Translations under genes and position numbers: made by a program | The notes under the pieces: model-generated | Told to the model about the DNA's origin: nothing | The model's database searches: none | Seen by the model: only the letters and a program-made list of their open reading frames with translations | In this document: piece after piece, positions 16,755 to 26,035 of the stretch | How positions within the stretch are numbered: the stretch's first letter is position 1 | Layout of the letters: each line of letters begins with the position of its first letter | DNA from: DASXZH01 sp036502005 | Lineage (GTDB): Bacteria > Armatimonadota > Fimbriimonadia > Fimbriimonadales > Fimbriimonadaceae | DNA: 64,000 nucleotides | Reading direction: 5' to 3' | NCBI GenBank assembly: GCA_036502005.1 | Contig: DASXZH010000029.1 | Span: 87,263 to 151,262, forward strand

Positions 16755-17228
16755 TTACCGGGTTACGGTCTTTCTAGAAGGCGCTGGCTGAAGCTGAATC
16801 AACTCACTTGCGCGCTCTTCCCGAATGATGTCGGCCAGCGTAATATGGTCCACCACCGAATCCACGGCATCCTGCACGCGGCCCCAGAGTGACTTAATGC
16901 TGCAGCCGCCGGCGTGGTGGCAGGTTTCGTGCTGGCCCACATGTTTGTCGCAGAAAGTATCGGAATAAAGCCGCCCGCCAAGTTCGGCAAGGACATCCCC
17001 CACAATGATCTCGTCAGCGTTGCGGGCCAACGTGTAACCTCCGGCCTGGCCGCGGGTGCTGTTAATAAACCCGCCCTTACGAAGGAGCATTAGAAGCTTA
17101 GCTACGTACGGCTCGGTAAGGCCCTCTTTACGGCTAATTTCGGGGATGGTGATACTTCCATCCGGGCCACCAAGCCCGACCTGCATTAGGCACCGGATCC
17201 CGTATTCTTCCTGCGAACTAAACTTCAT
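16755..17228 (-). CDS. Rrf2/IscR-family Fe-S-sensing transcription regulator
   Basis: The 157-residue protein has the Rrf2 winged-helix domain (ITIPEISRKEGLTEPYVAKL, GGFINSTRGQAGGYTLAR) and then three cysteines, C93, C103 and C109, in the expected cluster-binding loop (FCDKHVGQHETC, HHAGGC). The spacing CX9CX5C is longer than in E. coli IscR, but the loop position matches. It likely senses Fe-S status and controls this SUF operon. Its ATG overlaps the stop of the sufT-like gene, so it is the distal gene of the operon rather than the first, as in isc operons. Confidence 0.9.
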   Translation of the reverse strand: MKFSSQEEYGIRCLMQVGLGGPDGSITIPEISRKEGLTEPYVAKLLMLLRKGGFINSTRGQAGGYTLARNADEIIVGDVLAELGGRLYSDTFCDKHVGQHETCHHAGGCSIKSLWGRVQDAVDSVVDHITLADIIREERASELIQLQPAPSRKTVTR

Positions 17229-17563
17229 TAGAGCAACCCTAGCATCAGTTTGACATCTTCCGAAACCATATCCAACGTGAAGGGTGGCTCCCAGGTTAGG
17301 TCCACTTTACTGGATGTAACGCCGGGCACGCTCGCTACCATGTTCTCAACGTCGATGGGCAAACTCTCTGCGACGGGGCACATGGGTGAAGTTAAGGTCA
17401 TTCTTATCTGCACACCGCCATCATCATCGATATTTACGTTGTAGATGAGCCCCAAGTCGTAAACGTTGACGGGGATCTCGGGGTCGTAGATCGTACGAAT
17501 CGCCTCGATCACTTCGCTTTCGAGGACGGTTTTCTCTATCGGGTTAAGGATTTTTTCAGGCAT
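17228..17563 (-). CDS. sufT: SufT-like MIP18/DUF59 Fe-S maturation protein
   Basis: I start the gene at the ATG at 17563, which overlaps the sufU stop by eight bases. The 111-residue product is a single MIP18/DUF59 domain: VIEAIRTIYDPEIPVNVYDL, GLIYNVNIDDDGGVQIRMTL, the conserved TSPMCPVAESLP with its cysteine, and VDLTWEPPFTLDMVSEDVKL. SufT proteins help mature Fe-S clusters when demand is high. It sits between sufU and the Rrf2 regulator gene, which fits a SUF accessory role. It lacks the N-terminal extension found in some SufT proteins. Confidence 0.88.
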   Translation of the reverse strand: MPEKILNPIEKTVLESEVIEAIRTIYDPEIPVNVYDLGLIYNVNIDDDGGVQIRMTLTSPMCPVAESLPIDVENMVASVPGVTSSKVDLTWEPPFTLDMVSEDVKLMLGLL

Positions 17564-17983
17564 GGGCACCCTTTTCAAGAGCAGAAGCCAACGTATGCCA
17601 AGCGAGGGTCGCGCATTTGATCCTTATCGGATATTCTTTCACCCCCGCCAAAACTTCAAGTTCTTCAGCCTTACAGTTCGCGCATTTTTCATCTGTAACC
17701 ATTTGGTGAAACGATTCCAAGATTTCTTTCGCCTCGGCAATGGACTTCCCCTTCACCGCTTCCGTCATAAGCGATGCCGAAGCCTGTGAGATCGCGCAAC
17801 CGGAACCCGTAAAGTGAATATCCTTTATAAAATCGCCTTGCAAGCTCACAAATACCGACACTTTGTCTCCGCAAAGCGGATTGTAACCCTCAGCCTGAGA
17901 AGTTGCCTCCGGTAACGGTCCGAAGTTTCGGGGTCTCCTGTTATGATCAAGAATCACTTCTTGATAGAGCTCGCGAATCTCGT

Positions 17984-17987
<4 letters not shown>
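17556..17987 (-). CDS. sufU: SufU sulfur-relay/scaffold protein
   Basis: The 143-residue protein matches SufU/IscU: LYQEVILDHNRRPRNFGPLP, NPLCGDKVSVFV, the HFTGSGCAISQASASLM core and CANCKAEELEVLAGVKEYPI then RIKCATLAWHTL. The cysteines in LCGD, GCAIS and KCATL and the Asp in CGD are the zinc ligands of SufU. SufU accepts persulfide from SufS. Its start overlaps the sufS stop (ATGA). The presence of SufU rather than SufE fits Firmicutes, Actinobacteria and several deep-branching phyla. Confidence 0.93.
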
Positions 17988-19249
<1,262 letters not shown>

Positions 19250-20626
19250 CTATAACCCTCCGCGGGTCTGAAGCTTGTTTCGCAGGGCCTTTTCGAGGGC
19301 CGTCTTGACCATCTCGATCGAGACTTTTTCCAGCGCAGCCGCGGCAAACGCATACACCAGGATGCCACGTGCCTCCGATTCCGGAATCCCGCGCGAGCGC
19401 AGGTAGAAAAGCATGTCTTGGCTGATCTGGCCGATCGTCGCGCCGTGCGTACACTTCACGTCGTCAGCAAAGATCTCTAGCTGCGGCTTGGTGTCGATGG
19501 TTGCCGTTCTGGATAGAAGCAAAGCCTGGTTGGTCTGCTTTGCGTCGGTCTTCTGCGCATCTTGGTAGACAAAAATCTTGCCATTGAAGATGCCCTTCGC
19601 CCGGTCGTCCATGATTCCCTTATAAACCTCGAACGAGTTACAGTTGGGTTGGGCGTGGTCGATTCGAGTGTGGGTATCCAGCACCTGATCCTCATTTCCC
19701 ATGTACACCCCGTTTAGCCAGGTTTCACAATGTTGGCCGTTCACGAAGGCATTTACGTCCAGACGGCCGATCGCTGCCCCGAGCTGGCTGCTGGTCGAAG
19801 TCCAGGTTGAACCAGAATCTTGGTAAGCGTGCATCGTCGCTACATGGAAAGCTGTTGGCGTTTCAAACTGATTTCGGGTGTGCTCTACATTGGCGTGCTT
19901 GCCGAGCCAAAGCTCAGTTAGCGCGCAGTTGAAGTATGTGCCCTGCATTCCTTGATAGGTCTCCACCACTTTAACCTGCGCATTTTCCTCGGCTACGATG
20001 AGCACGCGAGGGAAAGCGGCAAAAGCGCCGTGGTCGGCCTTGCTCATAAAGACTAGATGGATCGGCGTTTCAACGACCACACCCTTCGGCACATAGAGGA
20101 ATGCGCCCTCGCCGAGATGGGCGTTGTTCAGCCAAACAAACCGCTCGTCGTTTGTTGTGCCAAGCCGACCTTCCAGCGTCGCGATCTGGGCTAAATGGGT
20201 CATAACCAGGTCTTGGTCGACCTCCAGCGCTTCCTGCAACGGCATTAAAATCACGCCTTCCGGAAGGCCTTGGACATCGGAAAGCTCAGGCGTATATTCG
20301 CCGTTGACAAAAACTAGGTTCGCCGCCTCCAAGCGGCCGATTGGAGTTTTACGCCAATCGTTCTTCGCCACAATCGCGCCATAGGCGGGCTTAAATGGCG
20401 TCTCTTGCAAAGCCCTCAAAGAGGTATATTTGAACTCCTCGGATCTATGGTTTGGAAAGCCAACCGCTTCGAACTTGCGAATCGATTCCTCGCGGAGGCC
20501 CTGAAGACTCGGGGGCCCGTAAGTTCGCAGCAAGGCCTTAAGGTCAGACCAGTTAGAAACGAGGCTATGGGGCTTTTCAAGCTGATCCAATATTAAGCTC
20601 GTGACTTCGCCTCCTCTTCGATCCAT
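19250..20626 (-). CDS. sufD: Fe-S assembly protein SufD
   Basis: The 458-residue protein belongs to the SufB/SufD family and has SufD features: RSEEFKYTSLRAL, the right-handed beta-helix middle, and the conserved C-terminal LEIFADDVKCTHGATIG and FYLRSRGIPESEARGIL. It forms the SufBCD scaffold with SufC. The start is uncertain: the ATG at 20626 overlaps sufC by 34 bases, while a TTG at 20590 starts just after the sufC stop. No SufB paralogue lies next to it, although sufB usually accompanies sufC and sufD. Confidence 0.92.
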   Translation of the reverse strand: MDRRGGEVTSLILDQLEKPHSLVSNWSDLKALLRTYGPPSLQGLREESIRKFEAVGFPNHRSEEFKYTSLRALQETPFKPAYGAIVAKNDWRKTPIGRLEAANLVFVNGEYTPELSDVQGLPEGVILMPLQEALEVDQDLVMTHLAQIATLEGRLGTTNDERFVWLNNAHLGEGAFLYVPKGVVVETPIHLVFMSKADHGAFAAFPRVLIVAEENAQVKVVETYQGMQGTYFNCALTELWLGKHANVEHTRNQFETPTAFHVATMHAYQDSGSTWTSTSSQLGAAIGRLDVNAFVNGQHCETWLNGVYMGNEDQVLDTHTRIDHAQPNCNSFEVYKGIMDDRAKGIFNGKIFVYQDAQKTDAKQTNQALLLSRTATIDTKPQLEIFADDVKCTHGATIGQISQDMLFYLRSRGIPESEARGILVYAFAAAALEKVSIEMVKTALEKALRNKLQTRGGL

Positions 20627-21351
20627 CCGTATCCCTTCTCTTCTAATTCCAACGCCAATTCTTTGCCGCCGCTACGCACGATTCTGCCTTCTACAAGAAC
20701 ATGCACAAAATCGGGAACGATGTAGTTCAGCAATCTTTGGTAGTGGGTTATAACCAAGAAGGAGCGGTCGGGTGACCGAAGAGCGTTTACGCCCTCTGAA
20801 ACGATGCGAAGGGCATCGATATCGAGACCGGAATCGGTCTCGTCGAGGATGCCAAGCTTTGGCTGCAATACAGCCATCTGAAAAATCTCATTTCTTTTCT
20901 TTTCGCCGCCGGAGAAACCTTCGTTCACGGCACGATTGACAAGAGAGTTGTCTAAATGAAGCACCGACATCTTCTCTCTCATGAACTTTAAAAAGCTGAC
21001 CGCATCCATTTCCGCCTCGCCGCGGTATTTGCGAATGGCGTTTACGGAAGCTCGCAGGAAATAGCTATTCGAGACGCCCGGAATCTCCACCGGATACTGG
21101 AACGCAAGAAAAACGCCTTCGCCGGCCCTCTCTTCGGGGTCAAGATCTAGGAGATTCTTTCCTTCTAGCAGCACTTCGCCGCCGGTGACTTCATAGGCGT
21201 CGCGTCCCGCCAGCACGCTGGCAAGGGTGCTTTTACCCGAGCCATTGGGGCCCATAATGGCGTGTACTTCGCCCTTATTTACGGTTAGGCTTACGCCTTT
21301 TAGGATTTCTTTGCCTTCTACTGAGGCCCGAAGGTTCTTAATTTCAAGCAT
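20593..21351 (-). CDS. sufC: Fe-S assembly ATPase SufC
   Basis: The 252-residue ABC ATPase has Walker A GPNGSGKST, signature FSGGEKKRNEIFQM and Walker B LGILDETDSGLDIDAL; the DETDSGLD and KKRNEI sequences are diagnostic for SufC. EGVFLAFQYPVEIPGV is the Q-loop region. It drives shape changes in the SufBCD scaffold. It is the first gene of the SUF operon here, followed by an overlapping sufD. Confidence 0.95.
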   Translation of the reverse strand: MLEIKNLRASVEGKEILKGVSLTVNKGEVHAIMGPNGSGKSTLASVLAGRDAYEVTGGEVLLEGKNLLDLDPEERAGEGVFLAFQYPVEIPGVSNSYFLRASVNAIRKYRGEAEMDAVSFLKFMREKMSVLHLDNSLVNRAVNEGFSGGEKKRNEIFQMAVLQPKLGILDETDSGLDIDALRIVSEGVNALRSPDRSFLVITHYQRLLNYIVPDFVHVLVEGRIVRSGGKELALELEEKGYGWIEEEAKSRA

Positions 21352-21383
21352 GCTTAATTGGTGACCCGCTGATGTCTACTACT

Positions 21384-21412
21384 ATTATGGAAGCAAAGTT
21401 GACTAATTTGTC
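21384..21412 (-). promoter_or_regulatory. Weak candidate promoter for the SUF operon
   Basis: On the minus strand CATAAT (21389 to 21384) lies about 35 bases before the sufC ATG, with GACAAA or CGACAA 17-18 bases further upstream as a possible -35. The match is partial, so this is tentative. Confidence 0.3.
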
Positions 21413-21484
21413 GAGTTTGAGCTTTGCTGGTCTACATGGGTCTCGTTGGTCCATCAAGTTTCCATTGAAATTGCTCGGGCCCTT

Positions 21485-21623
21485 ATTTCACGCAAAGGCG
21501 CAAAGCTCGCAAAGGAGGAAGAAGTCTCCTTTTGACTCGACTCCTACGTTGCTCTCGAAAACGGCTATTCCAGCTTCAATCTGAATCGCGTTCTTTGCGC
21601 CTTTGCGTCTTTGCGTGATAAAG
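21485..21623. repeat. Inverted-repeat element with CGCAAAG-unit arms
   Basis: The left arm begins TTTCACGCAAAGGCGCAAAG and the right arm ends TTTGCGTCTTTGCGTGATAA; each is made of three to four copies of CGCAAAG or its complement. About 70 bases separate them. It lies between the outer-membrane protein gene and sufC and contains no ORF. It is a cousin of the element at 16520-16720, which starts with the same TTTCAC. Confidence 0.7.
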
Positions 21624-21633
21624 AATCGGAGCC

Positions 21634-22473
21634 TTAGAACCCGACCGTAACGCCGACCGTTGGATAGTGACCCTGAATAAAACCAAGCATCAAATCCGCC
21701 TCGAAGGCGTGCTGTGGCTGATCCTCATCGTTCCTACCATGATCCCGGTAGGCCAACAGAATCCCCTCGTTGAAGCCAAATCCATCGAACTCGGCAAATA
21801 TCCGTAAAGGGCCCGCGATCTGGTAGGTCGCCGAGGCGAATCCTTTTCCAAAGCGCCGCGTTCCCCAGCCACCGGTTAGATAAATTGGCGTGGTGCCTTG
21901 CCCGCCGGTGGGCACTTTGTAGGTCAGAGCGCCAAAGAACGAGCGTGAGCTCGCACCATCGGTGGGCTGAAACTGGCCGGCCGAGCCGCCGTTGCCGACG
22001 ATATCTTGAACTCCAAAACTGACATCTGGAATATTGGCATTATGGGGATCGTAAGAAAGCTGCAAGTTGGTGGAAGCGTCACCCTCGTAACTCTTGACGA
22101 AATAGGTGTAGGCCAGGTTAAAAGAGCCAAACGTGTGGCCATACATGAGGGCGATTTTTCCGGTGCTGTCGGTATGGGTAAAGGCGTTCGTGTTAAAAAA
22201 AGTGTCGTTGCCCGTGACTCGGACTTGGTCATGGCCCAGCGCAATCCCCAGCGGGGTCGAAATGGCCGTCGGCCCATCCAGCGAACCCCAACCATCCAAG
22301 TCCAGACCATAACCACCGCCGGAAAGGCCCGATAGTTGCCTATACTGGGGAAAATGATTTTGCCCGATGAATGGATTGCGATCTTGCTGGCTCATTGCAG
22401 AACCGCTAAGCACAGCGAGAGCCGCGACCGCAAAGGCTGGCTTAAGGGGAGAACGAAAGCGCCAAAAATGCAT
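21634..22473 (-). CDS. Outer-membrane beta-barrel protein
   Basis: The 279-residue protein has a signal peptide (FAVAALAVLSGSAMSQ) and then alternating polar/hydrophobic strands rich in Gly and aromatic residues, e.g. GKIALMYGHTFGSFNLAYTY, ATYQIAGPLRIFAEFDGFGF and FEADLMLGFIQGHY. It ends VGVTVGF; a C-terminal phenylalanine is the usual signal for BAM-dependent insertion. No specific porin family was recognised. GILLAYRDHGRNDEDQPQHA resembles YjbH-type barrels, weakly. It stands alone with no obvious operon partner. Confidence 0.7.
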   Translation of the reverse strand: MHFWRFRSPLKPAFAVAALAVLSGSAMSQQDRNPFIGQNHFPQYRQLSGLSGGGYGLDLDGWGSLDGPTAISTPLGIALGHDQVRVTGNDTFFNTNAFTHTDSTGKIALMYGHTFGSFNLAYTYFVKSYEGDASTNLQLSYDPHNANIPDVSFGVQDIVGNGGSAGQFQPTDGASSRSFFGALTYKVPTGGQGTTPIYLTGGWGTRRFGKGFASATYQIAGPLRIFAEFDGFGFNEGILLAYRDHGRNDEDQPQHAFEADLMLGFIQGHYPTVGVTVGF

Positions 22474-22539
22474 GATTGTTCAGTGTAACCTAGCGACGAA
22501 CTTAAAGTCTAATTTCGAGACGCAGGAAGGGGGTCGTTA

Positions 22540-22645
22540 GGCCCCTGGGTTTCTGGGTTAATAGGATTCTGGGGTTCTAGGGTTCTGGGGTTCTGGGATT
22601 CTGCGTCTCCGTTCTCCGTTCTCCGTTCTTCCTTACTCCGTTCTA
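22540..22645. repeat. Degenerate short tandem repeats (GGTTCTGG and CCGTTCT units)
   Basis: About six imperfect eight-base units of the type G(G/A)TTCTGG run from 22545 to 22605, followed by three to four seven-base CCGTTCT units to 22645. The unit length and lack of spacers rule out CRISPR. The tract fills the gap between the Spy-like gene's terminator and the outer-membrane protein gene. Confidence 0.65.
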
Positions 22646-22650
22646 GGATC

Positions 22651-22691
22651 TAAAAAGAAGAGCCTTGGCGCCATTCTGGCACCAAGGCTCT
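22651..22691 (-). terminator. Rho-independent terminator of the type II secretion operon
   Basis: AGAGCCTTGG (22659-22668) pairs with CCAAGGCTCT (22682-22691), and the stem extends inward through GGCGCC/GGCACC. On the minus strand the stem is followed by CTTCTTTTTAG. It lies 23 bases after the Spy-like gene and ends the 13-kb operon. Confidence 0.85.
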
Positions 22692-22713
22692 CGGAAGTGA
22701 CTTAAGCGCAACC

Positions 22714-23451
22714 CTACAAGGTTATGCCGCCTCCACCGCCGCCGCCGTTGCCGCCGCCGCCTCCAGCGCCGCCGCGACGACCGCCACCGCGTCTTCCGCC
22801 TCCGAATCCGCCCATCTCAATTTTGCCCGTGAACGGTGCGCCACCCATTTCTTTCAGCTTTGCAGCCTGATCGGGGGTGAGAAGCTTTCCAAGTTGATCC
22901 TCAAACGTCGCGTCATTCTTCGTGCGGATTGCTTGAGAATCATCTCGCGAGACTTCTCCGCTTTGCACCTTTTCGCGAAGCGAAGTATTAGCCTCGTCTC
23001 TTTTCGCCATAAGATCTGTGATCTGGGTCTTCTGTTCACTCGTGATTCCAAGCGAAGTCTGCACTTCCGGATCGAGAATCGCTTGATTCTTTCTCCACTG
23101 CACAAAGATCTGGTGCAGCCGTGTTTGCTGATCGGGAGTCAAAACCGCTGCGTATTGCGGGTTGTACTCGTCCATCATCTTCTTCATGGTTGCCTGCATA
23201 TCGCCGCCGCCACCTGAAGCTTGTGCGTTCTGGAATGCGGATCGCATATCTTCGCGCTGCTTCGTTTGGAGGTCGGTGACCTTTTTGACTTGGTCATCGG
23301 TCATCTTGAGGTCGGTCTGAACATCCTTCTGCGTAAGAAGCATGTTCGGGGTCATTTGGAAGCCACCGCCACGGCGGCCGCCTTGCGCGTTAGCACCCGC
23401 CACGACGGCGAAGATTGCGCATACAACTGCGAGTTTTGTTATTAGTTTCAT
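22714..23451 (-). CDS. Spy/LTXXQ-like periplasmic protein with Gly/Arg-rich tail
   Basis: The start is the ATG at 23451, one base after the gspD stop; an in-frame GTG lies four codons upstream. The 245-residue product has a signal peptide (LAVVCAIFAVVAGANAQ), two helical blocks with the Spy-type motif (AVLTPDQQTRLHQIF and KLLTPDQAAKLKEMG), and a tail of Gly and Arg (GGFGGGRRGGGRRGGAGGGG). Spy-like proteins are ATP-independent periplasmic chaperones. Being last in the secretion operon, it may guard exported proteins or pseudopilins. The RGG-like tail is odd for a periplasmic protein and is shared in style with the GspC-like protein of this operon. Confidence 0.8.
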   Translation of the reverse strand: MKLITKLAVVCAIFAVVAGANAQGGRRGGGFQMTPNMLLTQKDVQTDLKMTDDQVKKVTDLQTKQREDMRSAFQNAQASGGGGDMQATMKKMMDEYNPQYAAVLTPDQQTRLHQIFVQWRKNQAILDPEVQTSLGITSEQKTQITDLMAKRDEANTSLREKVQSGEVSRDDSQAIRTKNDATFEDQLGKLLTPDQAAKLKEMGGAPFTGKIEMGGFGGGRRGGGRRGGAGGGGGNGGGGGGGITL

Positions 23452-23452
23452 A

Positions 23453-25966
23453 TTAGTGTCCACCCGTTGTTGGGGTACTTGGTGTCATTTTGTCCTGCTT
23501 GATTTCGGTTTCTACATCTTTCTTGGTAGTTGGAACTAGCTGATTTTCCGTATTCTGTCGTAACTTCGCGGCATCTTCCGGAGAGAGGACGATATGCGGC
23601 GTCAAGAAAATCAGCAGCTCGGTTCTCGTATCAGATTTAGACGTTGATCTGAAAAGATTTCCGATGATCGGGATATCGCCCAGCAGCGGAACTTTGTTGA
23701 TCGTCGCCGTTTTAGAGTCGCCGATGATTCCGCCTAGAACGATCGTTTCCCCGTCCTTGACGGTCACATCCGTGTTCGCAATGCGCTGGTTAACGATGGG
23801 GGCATTGAAGCTGGTATATCCCTGAAGTTCGTTCGCAGTTTGCACCACGGCCATGTTTACCATGCCGTTTGCCGTGATCTGCGGTTGAACATCGAGTACA
23901 ACGCCAACGTTCTCAAAGCCATAAGAATAGTTGTAGTTACCGTTAACGTCGACTTGCGAACTGATAACATACGGCACGCTTTGGCTGATGTTGACTTCAG
24001 CTTGTTGGTTGTTGGCAGCAAAGATTCTCGGAGTCTCAAGAACTCGAAACTTAGTGTCTTGCGAGATCGCCTGTAAGAAGGCGGTTAGATTGCCGTTAGT
24101 TATCGATTCGGTAAATCCTGGCGGAGTCGTTGCCGTAGTGCTCGTGGTGCCCGCCTGCACGCCGAAGTTAGCACCAAAGGTGCCGAACTTGCCGCCAAAG
24201 TAGTTCCACTCGACGCCAAACTTGTCCGCTTTGCCGAGGGTCGCTTCCACGATGATCGTTTGAATCATGACTTGAGGCGGCACTCGATCCAGTTGATCCA
24301 GAATCGATTTAACCAACTCCATGTTTTCCGGGTTTGTAACAACAATGACGCTGTTGGAGTTAATATCCGGTATGAGCGTTACGTTGCCGGTCAGGTTATG
24401 AACGTTGATCATGTCGCCATTAGGACCGCGCACCGGAATCGGAGCGCTCTGTTGGGCAGCACTGTTATTGTTGCCGCCTCGGTTGAGTTGGTTAAAGAAC
24501 CCGCCTTGCACGGCAATGTTGGTCTGCAGTGCCATGGGGTCGATATTGGGGTCGCCCAAGGCTTGGCCGACCATTGCCTGCTCTGCCGCCAGTTCCACCG
24601 GATCGGCTCCGGGAGGAGGCGCCGCGGACGAGCCATTCGTGCTGGCTGACACTGCGGAAGCGGCGTTTGTGGTAGGGGTATTTAGCGCCGATCCCTGAGT
24701 CGGATCGGGCGTTAAGTTTAATCCTGCGGGGGTCGACAGCTTCCCGGCCGTAGAACCCGTGTTCTGGAATCGGTTGATGTTCTGAGTGCCAGTATTTCCG
24801 GTGTTTCCGTAGTTGGAAATGGTGCTGGAAGAAGTATTGGCAACCTTGCTTTGGAACGCCTGGTTGATGACGTAGGCCACGTTGTCTGCCCTCGCATTGC
24901 TAAGGGGGATCACCTGCGCCGAGTTCTCGAACTTGATCGGCTTGTCCAGGTTCCCAATCACGTCGGCCACAAGTTTTTGATTTTCTGTAGTGCCGGTTAC
25001 TACCAACTGGTTAGTTTTCGGTTCTGAAACAACGGTTCCGAAGGAAGCCTGTGTGCTGCCAAACCTGGCCGCTTGCGCTATTCGTGAGCCGAAATCGACG
25101 TTCTGGCCAGTAGCGCCCCTCCCGGTGGGGGCTTGCGCGGTAAGAACGTTTTGCACGATCGGCGCCAAGTCGTCCGAAGAGGCATATTTCAACGGATAAA
25201 CCTTGGACTCGTAGGGTTCCTGCGCCTGCTTGTCAAGGGATTTTAGCAAGTCCTCGATCTGGTCCTGAACTGCTTGGGGCGCGTTCACAATGACCGTATT
25301 GCTGTAATCGTCTGCTGAAGCGTGAACCACGGGGCCTTTGTTGTTAGCTCCTGCCCCTGCCGCTGCTGCCGCACCAAAATTTTGGGCGAAGTTGAATCGT
25401 CCGCCACCCCTACCAAACTGAGCAAACGGATTATTGTTGGTTGAGTTCGTTGTATCGGTCGAGAAGACGTCATTCAACGTTTTTGCGACGGCACTGGCGC
25501 TCGCATACTGAATCGGATAGTGCTTTAGCACCGTCTGGTTGCGGTTGTTGTTGAAGAGGTCTCCAAGCTTCGACGGATCAAAGATTCCGCCCCCGCCGCC
25601 CTGCTGCTTGGTGGTGACCACAAGCAAGGTTCCCTGCTTCTGCAACTGGTAGCCAAGCTGGCCGAGCGTCACATTCAAAAGATTGAACGCGTCCGGAAGT
25701 GAAAGCGACTTGCCGCTGTTAATCGTCAATCCAGCCGTCAAGGCAGGATTCGGGACCATGGTGACGCCGGAAGCCTTCGAATAAAACGCAAGCACAGAAG
25801 CCTGGCTCGCATTTTTAAAGTTCACGCCCAGCGTTTTCTTGGGCAGTTTAAACTGCTGCCAAGCAGGAGTCTGCGCGGCAGTGGAACCGTCGTCAAACAA
25901 CCCCTGCGAGAAGCTGTATAGGGGCAGCAATCCCATTACGGAAACCAATGCAAGCCTCTTAAGCAT
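23453..25966 (-). CDS. gspD: Type II secretion outer-membrane secretin GspD
   Basis: The ATG at 25966 follows AAAAGGA by nine bases and gives a signal peptide (MLKRLALVSVMGLLPLYSFS). The 837-residue protein has an N0 domain (VNFKNASQASVLAFYSKASG), N1-N3 domains (HYPIQYASASAVAKTLNDVF, VYPLKYASSDDLAPIVQNVL, VIPLSNARADNVAYVINQAF) and the secretin barrel with VPPQVMIQTIIVEATLGKAD, VTVKDGETIVLGGIIGDS, VPLLGDIPIIGNLFRS and ELLIFLTPHIV. Asn/Gln-rich insertions lie between N-domains. It forms the outer-membrane channel for folded exoproteins. The order at the end of the operon is C-like then D. Confidence 0.95.
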   Translation of the reverse strand: MLKRLALVSVMGLLPLYSFSQGLFDDGSTAAQTPAWQQFKLPKKTLGVNFKNASQASVLAFYSKASGVTMVPNPALTAGLTINSGKSLSLPDAFNLLNVTLGQLGYQLQKQGTLLVVTTKQQGGGGGIFDPSKLGDLFNNNRNQTVLKHYPIQYASASAVAKTLNDVFSTDTTNSTNNNPFAQFGRGGGRFNFAQNFGAAAAAGAGANNKGPVVHASADDYSNTVIVNAPQAVQDQIEDLLKSLDKQAQEPYESKVYPLKYASSDDLAPIVQNVLTAQAPTGRGATGQNVDFGSRIAQAARFGSTQASFGTVVSEPKTNQLVVTGTTENQKLVADVIGNLDKPIKFENSAQVIPLSNARADNVAYVINQAFQSKVANTSSSTISNYGNTGNTGTQNINRFQNTGSTAGKLSTPAGLNLTPDPTQGSALNTPTTNAASAVSASTNGSSAAPPPGADPVELAAEQAMVGQALGDPNIDPMALQTNIAVQGGFFNQLNRGGNNNSAAQQSAPIPVRGPNGDMINVHNLTGNVTLIPDINSNSVIVVTNPENMELVKSILDQLDRVPPQVMIQTIIVEATLGKADKFGVEWNYFGGKFGTFGANFGVQAGTTSTTATTPPGFTESITNGNLTAFLQAISQDTKFRVLETPRIFAANNQQAEVNISQSVPYVISSQVDVNGNYNYSYGFENVGVVLDVQPQITANGMVNMAVVQTANELQGYTSFNAPIVNQRIANTDVTVKDGETIVLGGIIGDSKTATINKVPLLGDIPIIGNLFRSTSKSDTRTELLIFLTPHIVLSPEDAAKLRQNTENQLVPTTKKDVETEIKQDKMTPSTPTTGGH

Positions 25967-26035
25967 AGTGTTCATTCCTTTTCTTCTTATTCCTATTTGA
26001 ATCATATCGTTCCCAACCTTATGAAAGCCTTAAAT

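Noticed and set aside
22540..22645. Possible CRISPR array
   Set aside because: Units are 7-8 bases without spacers and there are no cas genes; it is a degenerate tandem repeat.
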